From positions 1 to 64,000 of the forward strand of contig CAZDQF010000018.1 in assembly GCA_964507445.1 (NCBI GenBank): a DNA stretch of 64,000 bases, written 5' to 3'. The DNA comes from GCA-2683135 sp964507445 (lineage in GTDB: Bacteria > Planctomycetota > GCA-002687715). The notes below the pieces were generated by a model that had not been told where the DNA came from, did not search any database, and was given only the letters and a program-made list of their open reading frames with translations. Each line of letters opens with the position of its first letter. Positions within the stretch are counted from its first letter, which is position 1. Of the stretch, positions 16,302 to 23,615 are shown piece by piece. The position numbers were made by a program, and so were the translations under genes.

Positions 16302-19300
16302 GGAGTGTCCTCTCGCCGGATGAGGCCGAAGTCTCGCTGTTCCCCTGGCGAGAACCGGACGGCCTCTATGAGGCGCTGCGCCGACTGGAGCTGCCCCGTC
16401 ACCGGGTCCACGACCACGAGCTCGAGGGTGTAGGGGACGCCGGCGGCGAGCCCGCCGACGGAGAAGCGCCCGGTCTCGTCGGTCCGCAGGGTGTCGGAGT
16501 CGTCGGCCTCGAGCGCCGCTCGCGTGAACGTGCCGTGCGCCCCTTCCGCGCGGAGGCGAACCCGCGCTTGAGGGAGCGGGTCTCCTGAGGTCGTCACGAG
16601 TCGGCCCGTCAGACTGGCGGCGGGCCGTAGCCGAAGCTCCTCCAGGTCGCGGTCGCTCGCGGAGAAGTGCCCCGCGAGGTCGCGTCCGTCGTGGAGAAGA
16701 AGGAACTCCGCCTTCGGATTGAAGAAGCTCAGCTGCTCGTGCACGCGCTCACGGCGCCAGGCGGACCACGTCGGGCAGACCGCCACGTCATGGAGCGGCC
16801 GCCCCTCCGGGTCGAGGACCCGGACGACCCGGGTGGGGCGCGGGATCACGTCGATGTAGAACGGTTCGTTCCCGTCTCCATTCACGGTCACCGGGAGCAG
16901 GCCGTGAACCGATGCGGTCAACCAGGTGGAGATGTCCGCGGCGCCGGGGATGTCGTCCCGTTCGGAGACCAGGGTGAAACGGTCGCCGTCCTTCGTCGTG
17001 GCGACGAGTCGGCCTCGTCCTGGAGGCACGGTGAGCTTGAAGTAGCCGTCGTCCGGAGAACGGACCGAGATGGAGGGGGAGAAGAAACCCCCGCCACGGG
17101 ACCAGCTGACGCGGGCGGCGATCCCACGTCGGGTCCCCTTGGCCCGCACCTGGCCGATGATGGCGACGCCGCGCGCCAGGCGGAGCTCGGCGTCCAGGGG
17201 CTTGACCCCTTCCGCATTGTCCAGGGCTATGGTCTCCCGCACGTAGGGGGACGTGGCCGGAGGCGTCGCGTGCAGCTGGTGCCCGTCCCCCTTGGCGACC
17301 CCGTCGAGGGAGAACCGTCCGTCGGCGTCGGTCACGGTCGTGACCCACTGAGCGTTGGTGGCAGGGGAAGGCGTGACCGTGCCCGCGGTCCCCAGGGCGC
17401 GGACGGTGACGCCGGACACGGGGCCTCCCGTCTCGTGATCCACCACACGGCCGCGGACCAGCCTGGACGGCGTGGCGTGGTGTTCAAACCGAGGTCCGAA
17501 GAGCTGGACCCGTCCTTCCCCGGGCGCCTCCAGGTGCTCGGGGACGTCCATGGGGGAGTCGATCCCGGAGCCGACCACCATGAGGTCCGTGGTGGCGATC
17601 CCGGCGCCCTCCATGCGGAGGCGGACGAGCCGCTGCTCGCCGGCGCCCCGGATGCGGAACCGGCCGTCGGCGTCCGTCGTGGCGGAGAGCAGCGCCTGGT
17701 CGCGGGCTCCGAGGGGGAGGACCCTGGGGAGACGGGCGTGAACGAGCTCCGTGAACGACGAGCGGTACCCGCTCGTCGTCCTGCGGTCGCTCGCGATGGC
17801 AGCCAGCCAGCCGTCGATGTCCCCTCCGGGCGATTCCCTCAGCTCGCAGGCCTGCACACGCACACCTGGCACGGGTTCTCCCTCCAGGCTGACGATGCGT
17901 CCGGCGATGGTCCCCGCAGCCGGAAGCTGCAGGCGCACCCTCCCCGAAGAGAGGCCTCTCAGGCGCTCCCAGGCGGCGCCGTGGCCGTGGGCCCGGGCGA
18001 TGACCCGAGCGCGTGCGGCGAAGTGTGGGTCTTCGTTGCGGACCACGAACACGAAGGACCCGTCCGCGCGGGTCCGCCCGTGGACCGTCAACGATGTCTC
18101 GTAGGCGATGAGCAGCTCCGCGTCCCCGACGGGGGCGCCGGCGGCGTCGACCACCACACCCTCGACGCGGTGGTCGCCCGCCGCGACCGCAGGCGCCGGG
18201 TCGTTCACGAGCCGTACCCCGGACCCGAGGGCGGTCGCCCCGACCAGGACGAGGGCGAGCCACCCGCCGCCGCGGCGCGACGTGGGGGGGATGCCGTCCC
18301 GGGCGATCAACCCCTGGACGCGATCGACCATGGACCATCCGCGGGGCAACAGGGACAGGCCGGTGGCCGTCGTGACGGGCGGCCGCCCCGACTGCTCGCT
18401 CAGAGACAGGAGGGTCCTCGCATAACTCGGCGCGGAGCTGACGCGGAGCACCTCGTCGTCGCACAGCTCTTCCCGTGCGATGCTCAACTCCCGGTTCAGC
18501 AGCGCCACCGCCGGGTGCCACCAGAACAGGACTCGCGCCAGGTCCTGGAAGCGACCGAGCCGCAGGTCCCGATGGAACACGTGGGCGCACTCGTGGGTGA
18601 GCACGTCGGCGAGCTCTCCGGTGGAGAGCCGCCCCAACCAGTCCTGGGGGATCAGGATCAGGGGGTCGCCCCGTCCGACGGTCATGGCTCCGGTGACGGC
18701 GCTCGAAGCCGCCAGGTTTGGGAGCTCGCGCCCGGGGAAGCGGGTCTCCAGCAAGTCCCGGAGTCCGGGCTTGTCCAACGGCGTGCACCCCGTCCTCAGG
18801 AGTTGCACGAGGCGACGCAGACGGAGTCGCCGGGTCATGGCCACGAAGGACCCCACCCCCCAGAGAGCCAGCAGGGCCCAGAAGATCCCGTCGGAGCTCG
18901 GGGGCCGGGCCGGGGAGGGGTGGACCACGGCGACCGGTGTCGGCGCCGGGCTCGTCGCGGCCTCCGACGGGGCCACCATCAACGGCGCACGCTCCACCTT
19001 CACCGCGGGCGTCATCGCAGGGCCCGGGGTGCCCGGATGGAATCCGGGTGCGGGGGTGACCTCACGGAGCAGGGAAGCGTCGACCTGCACCGGGACCAGG
19101 GTCGCCTCCGTGCTCTCGAGCACGGTGACGACGGGCACGGTCAGGAGTGTGGCGACGAGGGCGCCGATCCAGCATCGGGAGCGCCACCCGGCGGCGCGGC
19201 GGCGACGGGCGAGCCAGCCGATGGCCAGCACCACCAGCAGCACGTGAGCGGCCACGGTCGCGACGATGGCCAGGCCTGTGTGCGCGATTCCCATCCATCC

Positions 19301-19312
19301 AGCGAGACTCAT
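16298..19312 (-). CDS. BlaR1/MecR1-type M56 membrane peptidase with Ig-like regulatory domains
   Basis: A 1004-residue inner-membrane sensor protease. Membrane segments lie near residues 9-35, 47-65 and 142-160, and one near 355. The zinc site HECAH is at 240-244, followed by the probable third ligand in REELCDDEV at about 280. BlaR1 relatives carry a penicillin-binding sensor after the last membrane segment; here the C-terminal ~600 residues instead form a series of beta-sandwich carboxypeptidase-regulatory-like units (for example VEGVVVDAAGAPVGDAELL, VRGRVVDHETGGPVSGVTV, LTGRLVTTSGDPLPQARV). They presumably sense an envelope signal. The expected role is cleavage of the BlaI-like repressor encoded just upstream. 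The gene overlaps both neighbours by 4 bases. Confidence 0.87.
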   Translation of the reverse strand: MSLAGWMGIAHTGLAIVATVAAHVLLVVLAIGWLARRRRAAGWRSRCWIGALVATLLTVPVVTVLESTEATLVPVQVDASLLREVTPAPGFHPGTPGPAMTPAVKVERAPLMVAPSEAATSPAPTPVAVVHPSPARPPSSDGIFWALLALWGVGSFVAMTRRLRLRRLVQLLRTGCTPLDKPGLRDLLETRFPGRELPNLAASSAVTGAMTVGRGDPLILIPQDWLGRLSTGELADVLTHECAHVFHRDLRLGRFQDLARVLFWWHPAVALLNRELSIAREELCDDEVLRVSSAPSYARTLLSLSEQSGRPPVTTATGLSLLPRGWSMVDRVQGLIARDGIPPTSRRGGGWLALVLVGATALGSGVRLVNDPAPAVAAGDHRVEGVVVDAAGAPVGDAELLIAYETSLTVHGRTRADGSFVFVVRNEDPHFAARARVIARAHGHGAAWERLRGLSSGRVRLQLPAAGTIAGRIVSLEGEPVPGVRVQACELRESPGGDIDGWLAAIASDRRTTSGYRSSFTELVHARLPRVLPLGARDQALLSATTDADGRFRIRGAGEQRLVRLRMEGAGIATTDLMVVGSGIDSPMDVPEHLEAPGEGRVQLFGPRFEHHATPSRLVRGRVVDHETGGPVSGVTVRALGTAGTVTPSPATNAQWVTTVTDADGRFSLDGVAKGDGHQLHATPPATSPYVRETIALDNAEGVKPLDAELRLARGVAIIGQVRAKGTRRGIAARVSWSRGGGFFSPSISVRSPDDGYFKLTVPPGRGRLVATTKDGDRFTLVSERDDIPGAADISTWLTASVHGLLPVTVNGDGNEPFYIDVIPRPTRVVRVLDPEGRPLHDVAVCPTWSAWRRERVHEQLSFFNPKAEFLLLHDGRDLAGHFSASDRDLEELRLRPAASLTGRLVTTSGDPLPQARVRLRAEGAHGTFTRAALEADDSDTLRTDETGRFSVGGLAAGVPYTLELVVVDPVTGQLQSAQRLIEAVRFSPGEQRDFGLIRREDTP

Positions 19313-19719
19313 CGCTTCCCTCCTCTTCGTCCGGGCTTCTTCTCCGCGTCGGCGATCATGGCGCGGATGCGATCCGCCTCGTCGACGCTGATGCCTCGTT
19401 GGTGGAGCAACGCCCGCACGAGGCCGGAGGCCGACCCGTCGAAGGACGACTCCAGCAGCTCCGCCACCTGGCGACGTTCGAAGGTCTCTCGCGAGACGAC
19501 CACCGAGTAGAGGAAGGTCTGTCCCACCTCGCGGTACTCGAGCCAGCCCCGCGCGGCGAGCCGTTGGATGGTGGTCTGCACCGTGCCCCGTGCCATGGGC
19601 TTGTGCGGCTTCAATGCGTTCCAGACCTGGGTGACGGTGGCCTCACCCTCATCCCAGATCGCGCGCACCACCTCGAGCTGAGCCGAACTGAGGGGTACGA
19701 GGTCCTTGCTTCGCGCCAC
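19309..19719 (-). CDS. BlaI/MecI-family transcriptional repressor
   Basis: A 136-residue winged-helix repressor. The N-terminal domain (about 10-80) has the family pattern LSSAQLEVVRAIWDEGEATV, then GTVQTTIQRLAARGWL as recognition helix and wing, and a dimerisation region with SFDGSASGLVRALL. It should repress its own operon until cleaved through the M56 sensor. It starts at GTG (19719) with the site GGAGGAACCC in front. Its stop overlaps the M56 start by 4 bases. The dyad at 19781-19792 is a fitting operator. Confidence 0.93.
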   Translation of the reverse strand: MARSKDLVPLSSAQLEVVRAIWDEGEATVTQVWNALKPHKPMARGTVQTTIQRLAARGWLEYREVGQTFLYSVVVSRETFERRQVAELLESSFDGSASGLVRALLHQRGISVDEADRIRAMIADAEKKPGRRGGKR

Positions 19720-19780
19720 GGGTTCCTCCGTTGTCGCCGGGTCCGCATTCCGTGCGTGATGACGCCTGCCATCACCGTGA

Positions 19781-19792
19781 AGACAACTGTCT
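19781..19792. promoter_or_regulatory. Putative BlaI-type operator
   Basis: AGACAACTGTCT contains the ACA-NN-TGT core typical of BlaI/MecI operators, with matching AGAC/GTCT arms. It lies 62 bases upstream of the blaI-like start and overlaps the predicted -10 box, the right position for autorepression. Confidence 0.55.
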
Positions 19793-19817
19793 ACAGAAAC
19801 GCGTCGACCGAAATCAA
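19788..19817 (-). promoter_or_regulatory. Predicted promoter of the BlaI/M56 operon
   Basis: On the minus strand TTGATT (19817-19812) and TAGACA (19793-19788) are separated by 18 bases. The -10 box lies within the BlaI-like dyad. Confidence 0.45.
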
Positions 19818-19932
19818 GAGAAACTCATCGGCCCGAGGGACCATCACGGATTGGCGGATGGCAGCGCTCACCGATCACGCCGTGAACGCGGCAGCAGGAG
19901 CCGCGGTCCCCGTGAGCGGCCAGGACCGATGC

Positions 19933-22233
19933 TCACCGACTCGGAAGCCGGATCAGCCCCAGGTCGGTGATCGTGCCGCCGGCTTCGAACACGATGCGGC
20001 GATCCGGTTCCAGGTCGTCCGTGCTCCGCGACCAGAGGTAGAGGACGTAGCGCTCGCCGGACTCGAGGGCCGCGCCGGGGGCGATCACGTAGCCGTCGGG
20101 ATCGGACGTGAGCCTGGCGCGGGTGTCGTACCAGGCGCCGTGACGCCACAAACGTCGCAGACCTTCGTCCCCGTATCGGTCGGCCAGGCCGGGGGGGAGC
20201 CGGCGCTTCAGGGTCTCGAACGGGGGCATGGGGGGGGCCTGTGATCGCGCCCTCTGAATGGGGATCTCATCTTCGATTTCGGGCCATTGTTCGCGCTGCA
20301 GGACGGGTTCGCTGGCGGGGCCCGGCTCGGCGGCGTCACGGACGTGATCGGTGCCGGGGCGGATGGCGTCTCGGGTCAGGGCCTTGCTGGCTCGCCTGGT
20401 GGCCTGGGCCGCCTGGTCCTGGTCCGCCCGGATCACGGTGCCCTCAACCCATGGGAGACCTTCACCGGAGTCGCCGACGCAACGGAACGCGAGGAGGGTG
20501 CGCCCCGGCTTGCGCTGCATGCGGGAGGCGAGGTCCAGATGGAGAGCCCCGGAGGCGAGGGACTCCCGCTCCGCCGCGGTCAGGTCCACGGAGAATCTCA
20601 ACTGTGGGGAGCCCTTGATGGTGCCGGTGGGATGGTCGTAGCGCAGGCCGCGCCCTGTGTGGCCTGAGAAGCCGCACACCAACCTGGCGTTGTCGAGGAT
20701 CGCCTGGCGCCAGTCCTCCGTCAGCCCGGTGTCGTATCGGAAGCCGCCGTCGTAGAGGTCCGCGCGCCGCACCGCACCGGTGGCTGCCGTGGTACGGCGG
20801 GCGGATTCGTCGGCGGTGTGGAGGGCGAAGGTGGCGGTGGAGCCCCATTGGTTCAGGGTCGGCGAGAGGCTGGCGGTGAGCACGCAGGGCCAGGGAGCGG
20901 GGGCCAGCTGCACGCTGACGACCTCGTTGGCGCGTGGACGAACGGAGATCGGGGCGGTGCGGTAGAAGGCCCCGTCGCTGCCGGAGACGCTCGCCGGCGC
21001 CTTGGGGTGGAGCTCCGTGGCCCACTCTCCGGGGGACCAACGGCGCGGCCCGCGGCGCTTGTTGGAGCGGTAGTCGTAGAAGGGCTCGACGCGACCGGAC
21101 GGGTCCGCGGAGATCACGATCCGCCCCATGCCGGGCATGGTCGGCTTGCGGAACGGGTCTCCGGCGACGTTGGCCCGAGGCGCGGCGGTCCCCGTGGTGC
21201 GATCGAGCAGGCTGCGGGCGCCCGGATCACCGGCGTCCTTCTCCGAGACCTCGAGGACGGCGGCGTGGTAATCGTGCTTCAACTCGACCCGGACCTCGTA
21301 GGCCTCCCACTCGGGGCCGGCGAAGTCGCCCTTCAGGCTGACGGTGGGTGTCACGAACCACCGCCGATCCATGGGGATCGTGATCCGCCCCGCGACCCCG
21401 GCGATCACCTCCAGGTGGTAGCGGCCGGAGTCGGTCCGGTGGCGGTGCAGGCGTCGTCTCGGTCTGCCCCGCCGTCCGTGGTAACGGCTGCTCTTGCCGG
21501 ACACGGTGATGCCCGGCATGACCCCCGGGGGCGAGCGCAGGACCCGCGACTTCGCGGGACGATCCTGAATGGTCGCGCTGAGAGACGGGCGGTACGTCGG
21601 CGGTGAAGACAGGTAAGGCACGGGTCGCCCGGCCTGATCCACGATCTTCAAGGTGACCACCCGGCGCCAACCGGGCATGCGCACCCGCACCGTCGTGTCC
21701 TGGTCGCGCGCCACCTGATAGCGGGCGCTGGCGACGCCGTAGCTGCCCAGGGAGACGACGGTCTCGTAGTCGCCCGGCTCCAGGGCACCCACGGGAGCGG
21801 CTTCGGCCAGCGTCCTGTCCGACCAGCGGAGCCGGGACTCCTGTTCCTGCCAGTAGGCTCCGTCCTGGCGCCAGGTGCGGACCTTGGGATCGATCATGCC
21901 CGATCGGACCAGGGGATCGCCGCGGTCATCCTCCAGCAGGATCGTGGCGCGGCTTCCGGAGCGCCGGAGCAGCGGTCCGTACTCCGGTGTCCAGGGTCGT
22001 CCCACCTGCTGGTCCAGCTCACGGCGTTCATCGAACGCGGAGACGCACACAGGGGCCGCGGACGGCACCGAGTCCTCCTCTGCGATGACGTGTGTGTTGC
22101 GGCCAGGGGGCGGGGCCTGAGCGGGGCCGTGGTCGTCCTTCCTGGCGGGGTCCTCCAGGAGCGCCGTGGCTCCCAGGTACAGGCCAATAACTAAGAGGCT
22201 GACCAGGAGGGCTTTGGATGTCTTGCTTGGCAT
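19933..22233 (-). CDS. Membrane-anchored envelope protein with Ig-like domain, function unknown
   Basis: A 766-residue protein that I cannot assign. The start at 22233 gives MPSKTSKALLVSLLVIGLYLG, an N-terminal membrane anchor or uncleaved signal with no lipobox. The rest should lie outside the membrane. A carboxypeptidase-regulatory-like beta-sandwich is suggested near residues 160-260 by EPGDYETVVSLGSYGVASA and VTLKIVDQAGRPVPYL, and the protein ends with further strand-rich sequence. The upstream continuation of the frame runs antisense into the divergent hydrolase gene and is not coding. It sits on the same strand about 210 bases upstream of the blaI-like gene, and its beta-sandwich resembles the sensor part of the M56 protein. 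Confidence 0.6.
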   Translation of the reverse strand: MPSKTSKALLVSLLVIGLYLGATALLEDPARKDDHGPAQAPPPGRNTHVIAEEDSVPSAAPVCVSAFDERRELDQQVGRPWTPEYGPLLRRSGSRATILLEDDRGDPLVRSGMIDPKVRTWRQDGAYWQEQESRLRWSDRTLAEAAPVGALEPGDYETVVSLGSYGVASARYQVARDQDTTVRVRMPGWRRVVTLKIVDQAGRPVPYLSSPPTYRPSLSATIQDRPAKSRVLRSPPGVMPGITVSGKSSRYHGRRGRPRRRLHRHRTDSGRYHLEVIAGVAGRITIPMDRRWFVTPTVSLKGDFAGPEWEAYEVRVELKHDYHAAVLEVSEKDAGDPGARSLLDRTTGTAAPRANVAGDPFRKPTMPGMGRIVISADPSGRVEPFYDYRSNKRRGPRRWSPGEWATELHPKAPASVSGSDGAFYRTAPISVRPRANEVVSVQLAPAPWPCVLTASLSPTLNQWGSTATFALHTADESARRTTAATGAVRRADLYDGGFRYDTGLTEDWRQAILDNARLVCGFSGHTGRGLRYDHPTGTIKGSPQLRFSVDLTAAERESLASGALHLDLASRMQRKPGRTLLAFRCVGDSGEGLPWVEGTVIRADQDQAAQATRRASKALTRDAIRPGTDHVRDAAEPGPASEPVLQREQWPEIEDEIPIQRARSQAPPMPPFETLKRRLPPGLADRYGDEGLRRLWRHGAWYDTRARLTSDPDGYVIAPGAALESGERYVLYLWSRSTDDLEPDRRIVFEAGGTITDLGLIRLPSR

Positions 22234-22296
22234 CACCCAGCGCTCAACGTCGGTCACCCGTCTCCCGTTCACCATTTCCTCGGGTATCTTGGCCCC

Positions 22297-23538
22297 ATGA
22301 CTCCCACTCTCCGCGTCGTCGCGTCGTTCTCCATGTTCTGCGTCACCCTGTGCCCCGGGCAGCTGGATGCTGAGGCGACCCGGTCCCTGTCCGCCGCGGC
22401 GGATCGGTGGTTGGCGGCGGACCCGGACGCCCGGCCCGCGCTCGACCCGGCCCTCGACGCGCACCTCAGAGAACACCCGGATGACGTGCGGGGCCTGATC
22501 TGGGAGCGGTTCCGCTCGACGGCCTCCAGCCAGCGGGCCCGGGCCGACTTCGATGAGAAGCGCGTGCGCAGCGGAGAGCTGGTCAGCCCCTACACCCTGA
22601 AGACCGTGGGCGCTCGCCCGCAGGGCGGGTGGCCGTTGTTCATCGCCATGCACGGCGGCGGCGGGGTTCCCAAGCGGGTCAACGACAGCCAGTGGAAGAT
22701 CATGCAGCGCTACTACCGGGATCAGTCCAGCGTGGACGGGTACCTGTACCTGGCCCTGCGGGCGCCCACGGACCAGTGGAACGGCTTCTACACCAGCTAC
22801 ATCTACCCCTTGATTCAGAAGCTCGTGAACCAGTTCCTGTTGTTCGGTGACGTGGACCCGGATCGGGTCTTCATCATGGGGTACTCCCACGGAGGGTACG
22901 GGGCGTTCGCCATCGGGCCGACGATGCCGGACCTGTTCGCGGCGGTTCATAGTTCTGCGGCCGCGCCCACGGGAGGGCAGTCCTGCGCCGAGAACCTGAT
23001 GAACACCCGGTTCACCTACATGATCGGAGAGAAGGACACGGCCTACGGCAGGGCGACCCGTTGCAAGGACTTCGCCGCCCGGATCACTGCCCTGAGGGAG
23101 GACCACCAGGACCTGTATCCGGTGGTGATGGAGTGGCAGGCGGGGCGCGGCCACGGCGGGTTGCCGGACCGCGACAAGATCAAGGACATGTATCCGTTCC
23201 GGCGGACCGGGGCGCCCAGGCAGCTCTGGTGGCGGATGACCTGCGCGGAAGTGGGAGACCACTTCTGGCTCCACAGCCCGACCCCTTCCGCCGGTCAATC
23301 CGTGCGTGCCAGCTCCGTCGGTTCAGGGAAGATCGAGCTCAAGACGGAGAACGTGGACAAGTTGGAGCTGTGGCTGGATGAGCGGCTCACGGACGTGGAC
23401 AAGCCCGTGACCGTCTCCTGGGACGGCACGGAATCCGAGCATCCGGCGCCCGTGAAGCTGCACACGTTGCTGGAGACCCTCGCGGCCCGCGGCGATATCC
23501 GCCGGGCAGCTACCCGTCGGGTGGTGCTCAGCCGGTGA
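22297..23538 (+). CDS. Secreted alpha/beta-hydrolase (esterase/depolymerase-like)
   Basis: A 413-residue predicted exported hydrolase. An N-terminal hydrophobic stretch (VVASFSMFCVTLCPG) looks like a signal peptide. The core has the oxyanion motif FIAMHGGGG, the nucleophile elbow GYSHGGYGAF (catalytic Ser in G-x-S-x-G) and a likely catalytic His in GRGHGGLPD. This resembles poly(3-hydroxybutyrate) depolymerase/feruloyl-esterase-like and dienelactone-type hydrolases. A beta-rich C-terminal tail (KTENVDKLELWLDERL) may be a small accessory domain. The substrate is unknown. It is divergent from the Ig-like protein gene and upstream of the TPR-redoxin gene on the same strand. Confidence 0.75.
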   Translation: MTPTLRVVASFSMFCVTLCPGQLDAEATRSLSAAADRWLAADPDARPALDPALDAHLREHPDDVRGLIWERFRSTASSQRARADFDEKRVRSGELVSPYTLKTVGARPQGGWPLFIAMHGGGGVPKRVNDSQWKIMQRYYRDQSSVDGYLYLALRAPTDQWNGFYTSYIYPLIQKLVNQFLLFGDVDPDRVFIMGYSHGGYGAFAIGPTMPDLFAAVHSSAAAPTGGQSCAENLMNTRFTYMIGEKDTAYGRATRCKDFAARITALREDHQDLYPVVMEWQAGRGHGGLPDRDKIKDMYPFRRTGAPRQLWWRMTCAEVGDHFWLHSPTPSAGQSVRASSVGSGKIELKTENVDKLELWLDERLTDVDKPVTVSWDGTESEHPAPVKLHTLLETLAARGDIRRAATRRVVLSR

Positions 23539-23615
23539 GATCTCCCCCGAGGGAGGCCCGGCCTTCGTTGGTTTAGAATGCGCCTTCGCGTCCCGTTGGA
23601 CCCGGAGTGAACCCC

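Noticed and set aside
16667..19510. Long plus-strand open frame antisense to the M56/BlaI genes
   Set aside because: It mirrors the codon pattern of the real minus-strand genes (a GC-rich shadow), has no domain and no ribosome site.
22234..23298. N-terminal extension of the Ig-like protein frame over the hydrolase gene
   Set aside because: It is antisense to a clear alpha/beta-hydrolase, and the membrane anchor that makes sense starts at 22233.
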